From Siccirubricoccus soli (GTDB taxonomy: Bacteria; Pseudomonadota; Alphaproteobacteria; Acetobacterales; Acetobacteraceae): 52,431 nucleotides of DNA. The DNA lies in NCBI RefSeq assembly GCF_024178315.1, contig NZ_JAMZIK010000147.1, positions 1 to 52,431 on the forward strand. The letters run 5' to 3'. The stretch's first letter is position 1. Each line of letters opens with the position of its first letter. The position numbers were made by a program, and so were the translations under genes. The notes under the pieces are model-generated. The model was not told where the DNA came from, did no database searches, and worked only from the letters and a program-made list of their open reading frames with translations. Shown piece by piece: positions 43,173 through 51,338 of this stretch.

Positions 43173-43625
43173 ATGAAGAGCCCGCCCCGCCTGCCGCTCG
43201 AGCAGCAGCTCTGCTTCACCCTCTACCGGGCGGGCATGGCCATCAACCGCACCTATAAGCCGCTGCTGGACGAGATGGGCATCACCTATCCGCAATACCT
43301 GGTGCTCTCGGTGCTGGAGGAGGCGGATGGCAGCACCATCGGCGGCATCGCCGCCCGGCTGGCGCTGGAGCCGAGCACGGTGACGCCGACGGTGAAGCGG
43401 ATGGAGGCGATGGGGCTGGTGCAGCGCCGCCGCGACACGGCGGATGAGCGCCAGGTGCAGGTCTGGCTGACGGAGCAGGGGCGCAGCGTCCTGGGGCGCT
43501 GCGGCTGCCTCGGCGCGGCGCTGCTGGAACGCTCCGGCCTCAGCCCGGAGCGCTATGAGGCGCTGAACGAGCAGATGCAGGCGCTCAACGCGGCGCTGAC
43601 CGCAGGGCTGCGCGGAGGGCGATAG
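43173..43625 (+). CDS. MarR-family redox regulator, OhrR-like
   Basis: 150 aa. The winged HTH (GGIAARLALEPSTVTPTVKRME) and wing (RRRDTADERQVQVWLT) are typical. LEQQLCFTLYRA near the N-terminus places Cys14 exactly where OhrR proteins have the peroxide-sensing Cys; Tyr28 and Tyr39 fit the residues that hydrogen-bond that Cys. Extra cysteines at 110 and 112 could allow a disulfide as in 2-Cys OhrR. The expected Ohr peroxidase gene is absent; an alpha/beta hydrolase is divergent instead. Confidence 0.9.
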   Translation: MKSPPRLPLEQQLCFTLYRAGMAINRTYKPLLDEMGITYPQYLVLSVLEEADGSTIGGIAARLALEPSTVTPTVKRMEAMGLVQRRRDTADERQVQVWLTEQGRSVLGRCGCLGAALLERSGLSPERYEALNEQMQALNAALTAGLRGGR

Positions 43626-43814
43626 TGGCGGCCTAGGCGGCTGGGGTGGCTGGGGTGGCTGTAGGGCAGGGTGGCGAAGCCGCGCAGCCGGCGCTCCACC
43701 ACAGCACTGGCTTGGCGTTGCGCGTCCGTCATCGGCGCGCCCGGCGTCGCGGTGCGCCAGGTGGCGGGCGACGCTGTCGGCGCCGCGACGATGCGCCGCC
43801 ACCAGCCTGGACTA
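43626..43814. other. Gene-free interval after the OhrR-like gene
   Basis: Contains a short GGCTGGGGT tandem stretch (about 43638-43661) and no supported coding frame; a leftward frame from 43732 (MTDAQRQASAVVERRL) has no domain match by eye. It leads into element copy B. Confidence 0.35.
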
Positions 43815-43915
43815 GAGCATGCTGCGTTCGCTTGCGCTCACGCAGCATGCTCTAGGCCGTTGTTTCGCGAGCATCTTCACGCGTTCAGATGATTCCATCT
43901 GAACGCGATCTGCTC
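43815..43915 (-). mobile_element. 101-bp TA-flanked double-hairpin element, copy B
   Basis: 101 bp between TA (43813-43814) and TA (43916-43917). Hairpin 1 has perfect 15-bp arms (TAGAGCATGCTGCGT, 43813-43827; inverse 43840-43854) with a 12-nt loop; hairpin 2 is CGCGTTCAGATG/CATCTGAACGCG (43880-43907) with an ATTC loop. It is 97/101 identical to copy A. The outer ends GAGC...GCTC are complementary. Orientation is opposite to copy C. Intergenic, between the OhrR-like and HD-domain genes. Confidence 0.87.
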
Positions 43916-43917
43916 TA

Positions 43918-44087
43918 GGTCGGGCGCAGCGCTTGGCCGTCCAGCCCGGTCGGCTTGGGCGAGGCTGCCATTGCGGTCGAGCTGATGCTCGGCATGGCGG
44001 CCTCGGTCCCGGCGCCGCCGGCATCCTGCCAGCCGATGTCCCGCAGGGCTGCAGCAGGCTCTCGACCCAGGGGTCAGGCGCCGGGTG
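43918..44087. other. Gene-free interval downstream of the HD-domain gene
   Basis: About 170 nt after copy B. No coding frame, hairpin or repeat of note was seen. Confidence 0.35.
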
Positions 44088-44645
44088 CTACGCCGCCGGC
44101 TTCAGGCAGGCCGCCACATAGGGCAGGAAATGCTGCACCGGCGGCGTCTCCAGATCCTTCACCTTCGCCGCCTCGTCGAAGCGACGCAGCCGGACGGCCG
44201 CCTTGGCCTGGGGCAGGGCGGCGAATTCCGCCGCCTCCGCCGCCGACATCGGCCCGCCCTGCAGCGAGAGGCTGAGCACCGAATCCGGGGACAGCTTGCC
44301 GAAATAGTCCGGCTCCACGGCGCAGAGATAGCGCTTGGCAGCCACATGCAGCCGGACCGGCTCCGTCACCTCGGGCCCGAACCATGCCGCGAGGAAGGCG
44401 TGGCCCAGCTCCTCATGCTTGTCGTCGATGCCCTGCTCGGCCGGGGCCTCGCCGAGATCGTGCACCAGATGGCCGATATCGTGCAGCAGGGAGGCGGTGA
44501 TGAGCGCGGCATCGCCGCCCTCCCGCTCCGCCGCCCAGGCGGCCTGGAGGGCGTGCTGGCGCTGGGTGACGTCATGCAGGCCGTATTGACCATCGGCCTT
44601 CAGGGTCAGCAGCTCCTCGATGCGGGCAAGGCGGGGGTCGGTCAT
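44088..44645 (-). CDS. HD-domain protein related to phosphonate oxygenases (PhnZ/TmpB type)
   Basis: 185 aa. The di-iron HD motif ASLLHDIGHLVHD (about 51-63) and upstream QRQHALQAAWAAEREGG match the mixed-valent di-iron oxygenases PhnZ and TmpB, which cleave 1-hydroxyphosphonates; the family is annotated as phosphonate-degradation-associated HDIG proteins. The QYG preceding VTQRQHALQ may supply the lid Tyr. No PhnY/TmpA-type hydroxylase or phosphonate transporter is in the window, so the substrate is uncertain. A long 5' gap separates it from the ABC binding-protein gene. Confidence 0.82.
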   Translation of the reverse strand: MTDPRLARIEELLTLKADGQYGLHDVTQRQHALQAAWAAEREGGDAALITASLLHDIGHLVHDLGEAPAEQGIDDKHEELGHAFLAAWFGPEVTEPVRLHVAAKRYLCAVEPDYFGKLSPDSVLSLSLQGGPMSAAEAAEFAALPQAKAAVRLRRFDEAAKVKDLETPPVQHFLPYVAACLKPAA

Positions 44646-44834
44646 GGCGGCCTCGGGCGGTGGCTGGCGGAAGGCTAGATTTGACCAATCATCCGGACAA
44701 GTTGCCGCCGCAGGATTTCACACTACTGCAACACGCCTCTGCAGCGGCGGGGCAAACCCACACCGGGGCCCGCGGCCGGGGTTGCCGGCAGTGCTGGCAG
44801 CCCCGGCGGAGGTGCAGGAGGCAGAGCCCCGTTC
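44646..44834. other. Intergenic interval between two leftward genes
   Basis: About 190 nt that must contain the HD-gene promoter and the 3' end of the ABC-binding-protein transcript. It has a less G+C-rich patch around 44680-44740; no clear hexamers or terminator could be assigned. Confidence 0.35.
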
Positions 44835-46481
44835 TCACCCCCGCCGCAGATTCCAGAACAGCGAGAACCCGCCCAGCATGCCCGTAAGATCCGCCTTATG
44901 CGCCGTCCGCGCCATGATCTGGCCGAGCGGCAGGTAGGGCACGTCGATGAAGAGCTGCGCCTGGATGTCCCGCGCCAGCCGCAGCCGGTCCGCGTCGGTC
45001 GTCGCCGCCAGCCACTCATTCCGCAACGCCTCCAGCCGCGGGCTGGTCGGCCAGCCATTGCTCGCGGCCTGCCCGGTGCCGCGCAGATACTGGTGCACGG
45101 CGGGGTCGAGCTGGTCGAGCCCCGACCAGTAGGTATGGAAGACGCTCCAGCCGCCCTGATCGGGTCCCTCCCGCCGGCCGAGGCGCTGGCGCATCGTCGC
45201 CCAATCCGTTGCCTGGTAGTCCACATTCAGGCCGAGGCGCTTCAGCAGATCCGCCCCCACATCCGCCAGCGCCTTCAGCGTGGGGAAGTCGGAGGGGGAG
45301 AGGACCACCACCTTCTCGCCCTTGTAGCCCGCCTCCTGCACCGCCCGCTTTGCCGCCGCCAGGTCGCGCGGGCCGGTCAGGGCCATCATCCCGGACTCAT
45401 TCGCCAAGGGCGTGCCGGGCGGGAAGGCGCCGACACCCTCCCGGAAGCCATCCGCCACATCGCCCACCACGGCGGCCATGAAATCCGCCTGGTTCAGCGC
45501 CGGCAGCAGGGCGCGGCGCAGCGCCGCGTTGTCGAAGGGCGGGTTGAGGTGGTTGAACCGCATCACCGCGACATAGCCCAGCGGATCCGGCGTCCAGACC
45601 TTGATGCGGCGATCGCGCAGCAGGGGCGGCAGCAGGTCGAAGGTCGGCGCCTCCCACCAATCCACCTCGCCGGTACGCAGCGCCGCGGCGGCGGTGGAGG
45701 GGTCGGGGATCACCTGCCACTCCACCCGGTCGAAATGCACATGCTTCGGCCCGGCGGTGAAGCTCGGCGTACCCTCGGCGCGCGGCACATAGGCGGGGTT
45801 GCGCTCATAGACCACGCGGGCGCCGGAGACCTGTTCGGAGGCGACGAAGCGGAAGGGCCCGCTGCCGACGATCTCGGTGATCTGGCGGAAGGGATCGGTC
45901 GCAGCGAGCCGCTCCGGCATGATGGCGCAGACCGGCGAGCCGGCCTTGCCCAGCGCATAGGTCAGGAGGTCGAAGCGGCGCTTCAGCCGGAAGCGGATGG
46001 TGCGGTCGTCGGGCGCGTCGAGCTCCTCGGTCGCCGCCATCAGGGAGCTGCCGATGCTGTCTCGCCGCGCCCAGCGGCGGATGCTGGCCACCGCGTCGCG
46101 CGCCAGCACGGCCTCGCCGTCATGCCAGCGCAGCCCCTCGCGCAGGCGGATCCGCCATTCCAGCCCGTCCGCGGCCACCTCCTGGCCCTCGGCCATCTGC
46201 GGCTGGATGCGGAGCTGGTCATCCATGCCGTAGAGCGTGTCGAACACCATCAGCGCGTGGTTGCGCGTGACATAGGCGGCGGTGAAGACCGGGTCGATGA
46301 TGCCGAGATCGGATTGCGGCACGAATTTCAGCACCCGCTGCGCCTGGGCGGCGGCGAGGCGTGGGGCGGCCAGGGGGGCGAGGGTCGCGACGCCGGCGGC
46401 GAACAAGGCGCGGCGGCCGATCACGCGCGGTGTCTCGGGGCGGGGGAGGGGGACAGGCGGGGCATGACGTTCTCCTGGCAT
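44835..46481 (-). CDS. ABC transporter substrate-binding protein, peptide/opine family (SBP_bac_5)
   Basis: 548 aa, periplasmic extracytoplasmic receptor of the DppA/OppA class. The signal is GRRALFAAGVATLAPLAAPRLAAA with a twin-arginine look. Core motifs: LEWRIRLREGLRWHDGEAVLARD, GSGPFRFV, YERNPAYV and MRFNHLNPPFDNAALRRAL. No permease or ATPase genes adjoin, so it is an orphan. N-terminal oddity: the good Shine-Dalgarno AGGAGAACGTC precedes an ATG (46465) in a different frame whose product (MPRLSPSPAP) would join the signal peptide after a one-base shift in a C-rich tract. The in-frame ATG 46481 has no good site. Confidence 0.9.
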   Translation of the reverse strand: MPGERHAPPVPLPRPETPRVIGRRALFAAGVATLAPLAAPRLAAAQAQRVLKFVPQSDLGIIDPVFTAAYVTRNHALMVFDTLYGMDDQLRIQPQMAEGQEVAADGLEWRIRLREGLRWHDGEAVLARDAVASIRRWARRDSIGSSLMAATEELDAPDDRTIRFRLKRRFDLLTYALGKAGSPVCAIMPERLAATDPFRQITEIVGSGPFRFVASEQVSGARVVYERNPAYVPRAEGTPSFTAGPKHVHFDRVEWQVIPDPSTAAAALRTGEVDWWEAPTFDLLPPLLRDRRIKVWTPDPLGYVAVMRFNHLNPPFDNAALRRALLPALNQADFMAAVVGDVADGFREGVGAFPPGTPLANESGMMALTGPRDLAAAKRAVQEAGYKGEKVVVLSPSDFPTLKALADVGADLLKRLGLNVDYQATDWATMRQRLGRREGPDQGGWSVFHTYWSGLDQLDPAVHQYLRGTGQAASNGWPTSPRLEALRNEWLAATTDADRLRLARDIQAQLFIDVPYLPLGQIMARTAHKADLTGMLGGFSLFWNLRRG

Positions 46482-46688
46482 CTATCGTGCAACAAGAGCG
46501 CATCCTCGGCGTATTGTCACCTGTCTGATCGTGGATGCCGGCGCCGCCGGCAGACCCTGCCTGCGGCACGGCCGGCGGCGCGCCATGCCGGACACGCCGT
46601 CATGGGCCTCCCGGTCCGTGGCGGGGCCGCCGGCAGCCCGGCGTCCCACCGCCCCGCTGCGGGACCGACCGGGCCTGCGGGCATCGCC
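46482..46688. other. Intergenic interval
   Basis: About 200 nt between the Bug receptor (ends 46689) and the ABC-binding-protein gene, both leftward. No gene or strong hairpin seen. Confidence 0.35.
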
Positions 46689-47654
46689 CTATTCGACCGA
46701 GGCCCCGGACACCCGCACCACCTCCGCCATCCTGGCGATCTCGGCGAGCTGAAAGCTGGCGAATTCCTCCGCCGTGCTGCCCACCGGCCGGTAGCCAAGC
46801 TGCTGCAGGCGCTCCGCCACCGCCGGCTGCCGCGCCGCCTTCGCCACCTCCTCCGATAGCCGCGCCACCACCGGCACCGGCGTGCCGGCCGGGGCGAAGA
46901 GGCCGAGCCAGCTCTGGAAGTCGTAGCCCGGCACCGTCTCGGCCACGGCCGGCACCTCCGGCAGCTCCTCCGCCCGCTTCGGCCAGGTGATGCCGAGGGC
47001 GCGGACCTGCCCGGCGCGGTACTGGGTGATGCTCTCCACCACCGGGGCGAAGATCAGGTCCACCCGGCCGGAGACGAGATCCGCCATGGCCGGCGCCCCG
47101 CCGCGGTAATGGATGGGGGTGAAGCGCACCCCCGCCTGCTGCTCGAACAGCACGGCGGCGATGTGCTGGGAGGTGCCGCCGCCGCCCGTGCCGCAATTGA
47201 GACGGCCGGGCCGCGCCTTGGCCAGGGCGATCAGCTCCGCCACGCTGTTGGCCGGCACGGAAGGGTGCACCACCAGCAGGCAGGAGCTCAGTACCACCAG
47301 CGAGATGGCGGAGAAATCCCGCGCCACATGGAAGGGCAGGCGCGGGTAGAGCGACTGGTTCACCGCATGGGTGCCCATGGAGCCCATCACCAGGGTATAG
47401 CCATCCGGCGCGCTGCGGGCGCAGGCCTCCGAGGCGACATTGCCCCCGGCGCCGGTGCGGTTCTCCACCACCACCTGCTGGCCGAGCGCGGTGCCCAGCG
47501 CCTGCGCGATGATGCGGGCGGTGGTGTCGGTGCTTCCCCCGGCGGCGAAGCCGACCAGGATGCGGATGGGGTGGTCGGGGGTCCAGGCCGGCTGGGCCCG
47601 CGCTGCCAGGGGCAGGCTGGCCAGCACCGGCAGCAGGCTGCGGCGCTGCATCAT
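46689..47654 (-). CDS. Tripartite tricarboxylate receptor family protein (Bug/TctC)
   Basis: 321 aa. Signal MMQRRSLLPVLASLPLAARA, then IRILVGFAAGGSTDTTAR, QVVVENRTGAGGN, APDGYTLVM, VHPSVPANSVAELI and IHYRGGAPAMADLVSG, all Bug signatures. Closest in style to the receptor at 26178-27152 (same KISGASVD/RVSGASVE ending), suggesting paralogy. No transport subunits nearby. The start ATG 47654 follows GGGAGG by 10 nt; a second ATG is directly adjacent. Confidence 0.93.
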   Translation of the reverse strand: MMQRRSLLPVLASLPLAARAQPAWTPDHPIRILVGFAAGGSTDTTARIIAQALGTALGQQVVVENRTGAGGNVASEACARSAPDGYTLVMGSMGTHAVNQSLYPRLPFHVARDFSAISLVVLSSCLLVVHPSVPANSVAELIALAKARPGRLNCGTGGGGTSQHIAAVLFEQQAGVRFTPIHYRGGAPAMADLVSGRVDLIFAPVVESITQYRAGQVRALGITWPKRAEELPEVPAVAETVPGYDFQSWLGLFAPAGTPVPVVARLSEEVAKAARQPAVAERLQQLGYRPVGSTAEEFASFQLAEIARMAEVVRVSGASVE

Positions 47655-47802
47655 TCTCGGTGTCCTCCCTGCGGGTCTTTGCCCGCTGGGGGAAGGCTAG
47701 CTGCTTTGTTCCCGCCATCTCCAGCAGAACCGCGTGCGGCGGATGGATCGGAAAACGTTGCGAGGCGGGCTAGGATAGGCCCGAACCGGAGGAAAACGCC
47801 GC

Positions 47803-48735
47803 ATGAGTGGTGGCCAGATCGTCCTGATTGTCCTGCTGCTGCTCGCGGTCTTCACCGCGGCGCGCGGCATTCGCACCGTGCCGCAAGGGGAGATCTGGAC
47901 GGTGGAGCGCTTCGGCGCCTTCACCCGGCTGCTGCAGCCCGGGCTCAACCTCATCATCCCCTATGTGGACCGCATCGGCCGCCGGATGAACGTGCAGGAG
48001 GTGGTGCTGGACATCCCGGAGCAATCCGTCATCACCCGCGACAACGCCTCGGTGGCGGTGGACGGCATCGTCTATTACCGGGTGATGGACCCGGCCAAGG
48101 CCGCCTATGCGGTGCAGAACCTGGAACAGGCGCTGACCGCCCTGACCATGACCAATATCCGCAGCGTGATCGGCGAGATGGACCTCGATGCGACGCTGTC
48201 GGGGCGGGAGCGCATCAACTCCTCCCTGCTCACCATCCTGGACGGCGCCACCGACCCCTGGGGGGTGAAGGTCAGCCGCGTGGAGCTGCGCAAGGTGGAG
48301 CCGCCGGAGAACCTGGTCCGCGCCATGAACCTGCAGATGACGGCGGAACGCGAGCGCCGTGCCACGGTGGTGCGGGCGGAGGGCGAGAAGGCGGCGCTGA
48401 TCCTGGCCGCCGAGGGCCGGCGGGAGAGCGCCATGCGGGATGCCGAGGCGCGGGAGCGCCTGGCGGCGGCGGAGGCGGCGGCGACCCGGGCGGTGGCCGA
48501 GGCGGCCGCCGGGGCGGGGGAGACCGCGCTGCGCTACTTCATCGCCGACCGCTACGTGAAGGCCTTCGAGGCCATGGGCACCAACCCTGCCAACAAGCTG
48601 GTGGTGGTGCCGATGGAAGCGGCGGGGCTGGCCGGCGGCATCGCCCAGGCGCTGGAATTGCTGAAGGGGCCGGGCGCGCCGGGCGGGGCGCCGCCCATGC
48701 CGCCGGCGGGGGAGCGGCCGTGGAACCGGGGCTGA
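47803..48735 (+). CDS. qmcA: SPFH/stomatin-family membrane protein (QmcA-like)
   Basis: 310 aa. One N-terminal transmembrane helix (IVLIVLLLLAVFTAARGI, about 6-23), then the SPFH/band-7 domain (VPQGEIWTVERFGAF to VELRKVEPPENLVRAM) and a long Glu/Ala/Arg coiled-coil tail (ERERRATVVRAEGEKAALIL), as in E. coli QmcA. SPFH proteins assemble into membrane cages and modulate FtsH or quality control. The ATG follows GGAGG. The end overlaps the NfeD-like gene by 16 nt; SPFH-NfeD pairs are a classic conserved unit. Confidence 0.95.
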   Translation: MSGGQIVLIVLLLLAVFTAARGIRTVPQGEIWTVERFGAFTRLLQPGLNLIIPYVDRIGRRMNVQEVVLDIPEQSVITRDNASVAVDGIVYYRVMDPAKAAYAVQNLEQALTALTMTNIRSVIGEMDLDATLSGRERINSSLLTILDGATDPWGVKVSRVELRKVEPPENLVRAMNLQMTAERERRATVVRAEGEKAALILAAEGRRESAMRDAEARERLAAAEAAATRAVAEAAAGAGETALRYFIADRYVKAFEAMGTNPANKLVVVPMEAAGLAGGIAQALELLKGPGAPGGAPPMPPAGERPWNRG

Positions 48736-49148
48736 TCTGGGTCCTCGCCGGCCTGCTGCTGCTGCTCGCGGAGCTGATCCTGCCGGGCATCTTCCTGCTC
48801 TGGGTCGGGCTGGCGGCGATCGGCACCGGGCTGGTGCAGCTTGCCGTCGTCACCACCTTCGCCATGGATGCAACCTGCTTCCTGGTGCTGCTCGGGGCCG
48901 GCATCTGGCTCTCCCTCACCCTGCGGCGCGGCCGGCCGCCGCCGGCGGCGCAGGTGAATGCGCCGGGCGCCGGCCTGATCGGCCGCAGCGGCATTCTGCT
49001 GCCGGTGGAGCGGTACGGGCTGCGCGTACGCATCGGCGACAGCGACTGGCCGGCCCGCCTGCCGCGCGACATGCGGGTGCCGGAGGGCCCCGTCCAGGTG
49101 CGGGTGGAGGCGGTGGACGGGACGACGCTGATCGTCAAACCGGAATAG
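48720..49148 (+). CDS. NfeD-like membrane protein (YbbK-type)
   Basis: 142 aa. It starts at GTG 48720 within the end of qmcA, with GGAG 5 nt upstream. Two to three hydrophobic helices (LIWVLAGLLLLLAELILPGI, then FLLWVGLAAIGTGLVQLAVV and CFLVLLGAGIWLSL) precede a short OB-fold domain (GRSGILLPVERYGLRVRIGD to VEAVDGTTLIVKPE). NfeD OB-domains pair with SPFH partners. The domain order and length fit the short NfeD1b class. Confidence 0.92.
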   Translation: MEPGLIWVLAGLLLLLAELILPGIFLLWVGLAAIGTGLVQLAVVTTFAMDATCFLVLLGAGIWLSLTLRRGRPPPAAQVNAPGAGLIGRSGILLPVERYGLRVRIGDSDWPARLPRDMRVPEGPVQVRVEAVDGTTLIVKPE

Positions 49149-49217
49149 TCGCCCGGCCATCGGGCCTGCCCCTGGCATGGGCTTGAACCCGGGCCGGGGA
49201 CGGGCAACATCCGCGGC

Positions 49218-49544
49218 ATGGAAAGTTTCCGGCAGCCCGGGCCGCAGAACCGGGATCAGCGCCCCCCGGTGCTCGACATGACGCCCGAGGGTGAGTTCCG
49301 CGACAGCCTGCCCCCGTCCGGCACCGGCGGGTGGCTGGACCGCGCGCTGGCGCGGCTGGGCGGGGCGGCGCTGCTGGTCTCGCTGGTGACGGGCGGGTTG
49401 CTGGTGGCGGCGCTGGCCGTGCTGTTCGTCGGGCTGCTGCTGCCGGTCGCGATCATCGGCGGGCTGGTGGCCTTCGGCTCCCTCTGGTGGCGCCTGCGCC
49501 GGGGTGGGGGAAGGCCGGTCCGCTTCGTGGTGATCCGCCGCTGA
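49218..49544 (+). CDS. Small membrane protein of unknown function
   Basis: 108 aa. A polar N-terminus (about 45 aa; PPVLDMTPEGEFRDSLPP) is followed by one long or two closely spaced hydrophobic helices (GGAALLVSLVTGGLLVAALAV, VGLLLPVAIIGGLVAFGSLW) and a basic end (RRGGGRPVRFVVIRR). No family recognised. It follows the qmcA-nfeD pair and may belong to the same transcript. Confidence 0.65.
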   Translation: MESFRQPGPQNRDQRPPVLDMTPEGEFRDSLPPSGTGGWLDRALARLGGAALLVSLVTGGLLVAALAVLFVGLLLPVAIIGGLVAFGSLWWRLRRGGGRPVRFVVIRR

Positions 49545-49885
49545 GCGGCGAGCCGCCCTTCCAGATCGACCCGCGGCGACTTTACGATGTGGGCGCCGAT
49601 GGCGTGCCGCGCACCGACCGCGCCGAGCCCCCGGAATGGCTGGATGCACGGCACCGGGCGCTGCTGGGCTGGGCGGCGCTGGGCGCTTTCCTGACCGGCG
49701 GGCTGGCGGGGCTGAGCGTGGCCTGCCTGGCCTTCGGGGCCAATCTGTGGGCAGCGGGCCTCGCCCTGGCGATGCTGGGGACGGCGCCGCTGCTCGGGGT
49801 GGGTCCGGTGCTGGATTGGTGGCGGCATCGCCGGCCGCACCGCCGGCGGCACCGGCAGCGGCCGGAGGAATTCGGCCAGGAGTGA
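49487..49885 (+). CDS. Hypothetical membrane protein
   Basis: About 114-132 aa. The convincing part starts at SGEPPFQIDPRRLYDVGADG, followed by a helical hairpin (LLGWAALGAFLTGGLAGLSV, ACLAFGANLWAAGLALAMLG) and an Arg/His-rich tail. The start is unresolved: GTG 49487 is the nearest ordinary codon but overlaps the previous gene by 58 nt, while a CTG at 49541 would overlap its stop as CTGA. Family unknown. Ends 4 nt from a convergent gene. Confidence 0.55.
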   Translation: MAPAPGWGKAGPLRGDPPLSGEPPFQIDPRRLYDVGADGVPRTDRAEPPEWLDARHRALLGWAALGAFLTGGLAGLSVACLAFGANLWAAGLALAMLGTAPLLGVGPVLDWWRHRRPHRRRHRQRPEEFGQE

Positions 49886-49889
49886 GAGG

Positions 49890-50912
49890 TCAGGGGCCCG
49901 GCAGGCCGAAGACCTCGGCCAGCAGCCGGTAGCTGCGCTGGCGGGCGGCCGGGTCGTGGCAGGGGGTGAGGACCGCCACCTCCGCGGCGCCATGGGCGGC
50001 GGCCATCGCCTCCAGCTTCGCCTTCACCTGCTCCGGCGCGCCGACGATCGCCTTGGCGCGGAGCCGGTCCAGATAGTCCCGCTCATGCGGCTGGAAGGGG
50101 TAGGCCTCGGCCTCCGCCACGCTGGGCAGGGGCGGAAAGCGGCCGGTGTCGCGGAACAGCCGCCAGAGCTCGCGGGATTTGTAGAGCCGCCAGGCCTCCG
50201 CCTCGGTCTCCGCGGTCAGGGCGAAGACGCCGAGCGCGGCATGCGGGGCGGCGAGGCGGCCGAGCTTGGCGGGCTGCGGCTGGAAATGCTCGCGGTAGAG
50301 CTGCATCACCTGCTCGCTGCCCTGGTCCGAGATGAAATGGGCGAAGCAGTAAGGCAGGCCGAAATAGGCGGCGAGCTGGGCGCCGTAATCCGAGGAGCCG
50401 AGGATCCAGACCTCCGGCCGCGTCGGGATCTGCGGATTGGCGGCGACCTGGCGGAAGGGGTGGCCCTCCGGCAGCCCGTCGCCGAGCCAACCGAGCAGGT
50501 CCATCACCTGGTTGGGGAAGGCCTCCGCCGCCTCATTGGCCTTGGGGTTCAGGGCGAAGGCGGTGCGGCCGTCGCTGCCCGGGGCGCGGCCCAGGCCGAG
50601 ATCGATGCGGCCAGGCGCGATCGCCTCCGCCACCTTGAACTGCTCCGCCACCTTCAGCGCCGAATAATGCGGCAGCATCACCCCGGCGGTGCCGACGCGG
50701 ATGCGCCGCGTGGTGGCGGCGATGGCCGCCACCAGCATCTCCGGCGCGCTGCCGGCATGGGAGTGGCTGTTGTGGTGCTCCGCCAGCCAGTAGCGGCCGT
50801 AACCCCATGCATCGGCCAGCTTCGCCAGGGCCAGGGTCTCGCGGATCGCCTCGTCGGCGCCGCGGCCGGAGGCGATGGTCGACTGGTCGAGGATGGCGAG
50901 GCGGAGGCTCAT
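49890..50912 (-). CDS. LLM-class flavin-dependent oxidoreductase (alkanal-monooxygenase-like)
   Basis: 340 aa, luciferase-like barrel of the group once annotated YhbW/MsnO8: LAILDQSTIASGRGADEAIR, WLAEHHNSHSHAGSAPEMLV, RRIRVGTAGVMLPHYSALKV, and the phosphate-binding PGRIDLGLGRAPGSDG. The final VGAPEQVKAKLEAM is also typical. Probably FMN-dependent; substrate unknown. It is only distantly similar to the LLM enzyme at 17550-18611. Confidence 0.92.
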   Translation of the reverse strand: MSLRLAILDQSTIASGRGADEAIRETLALAKLADAWGYGRYWLAEHHNSHSHAGSAPEMLVAAIAATTRRIRVGTAGVMLPHYSALKVAEQFKVAEAIAPGRIDLGLGRAPGSDGRTAFALNPKANEAAEAFPNQVMDLLGWLGDGLPEGHPFRQVAANPQIPTRPEVWILGSSDYGAQLAAYFGLPYCFAHFISDQGSEQVMQLYREHFQPQPAKLGRLAAPHAALGVFALTAETEAEAWRLYKSRELWRLFRDTGRFPPLPSVAEAEAYPFQPHERDYLDRLRAKAIVGAPEQVKAKLEAMAAAHGAAEVAVLTPCHDPAARQRSYRLLAEVFGLPGP

Positions 50913-50939
50913 GGCGGAACTCTGGCCCTGCTTGGCCGG

Positions 50940-51338
50940 CTAGGGAAGGGAATGGATGGGCAGGCCGAGCGGCCCGGCCATCAGGTCGAAATCCCGGTCC
51001 TGGTGCAGCAGCGGCACGGCATGGGCGATGCACCAGCTGGCGATGATGACGTCCGGCGTGCTGCTTGGGGTGATGCCGAGTTCCCGCAGCCGGCGGTCAT
51101 GCGCCGCGGCGCGTGTGGCCGATGCCGCGCCCAGCATGAGCACCAGGGTGAAGCTGCGCAGCCAGGCCTTGATCGCTTCCGACCGTGCCTCTGAGGAGGC
51201 GCCCCGCAGCACCTCCAGCAGCACGATGTCGCCGATGACGAGGGGGTCGGCGCCGGCCAGCCAGCGGAAGGCGGCGGTCGCGGGCGTCTCCGCCCGCTTC
51301 AGCACGCCGATCAGGACGGAGCTGTCGACCGCGATCAG
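50940..51338 (-). CDS. vapC: PIN-domain toxin VapC (second module), probable CTG start
   Basis: 132 aa. PIN residues: Asp5 in the N-terminal strand IAVDSSVLIGVL, Glu in GDIVLLEVLRG, Asp in STPDVIIASWC and the C-terminal QDRDFDLM. The essential first Asp requires translation to begin upstream of the internal ATG-like start at 51305. In frame there is no ATG, GTG or TTG after the preceding stop codon, only CTG at 51338, which overlaps the antitoxin stop as CTGA. A non-canonical, translationally coupled start is therefore inferred. Paired with VapB at 51335-51556. Confidence 0.85.
   Translation of the reverse strand: MIAVDSSVLIGVLKRAETPATAAFRWLAGADPLVIGDIVLLEVLRGASSEARSEAIKAWLRSFTLVLMLGAASATRAAAHDRRLRELGITPSSTPDVIIASWCIAHAVPLLHQDRDFDLMAGPLGLPIHSLP

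Noticed and set aside
43638..43661. Tandem GGCTGGGGT repeat
   Set aside because: Only about two and a half short units in a G-rich intergenic stretch; not a meaningful repeat array.
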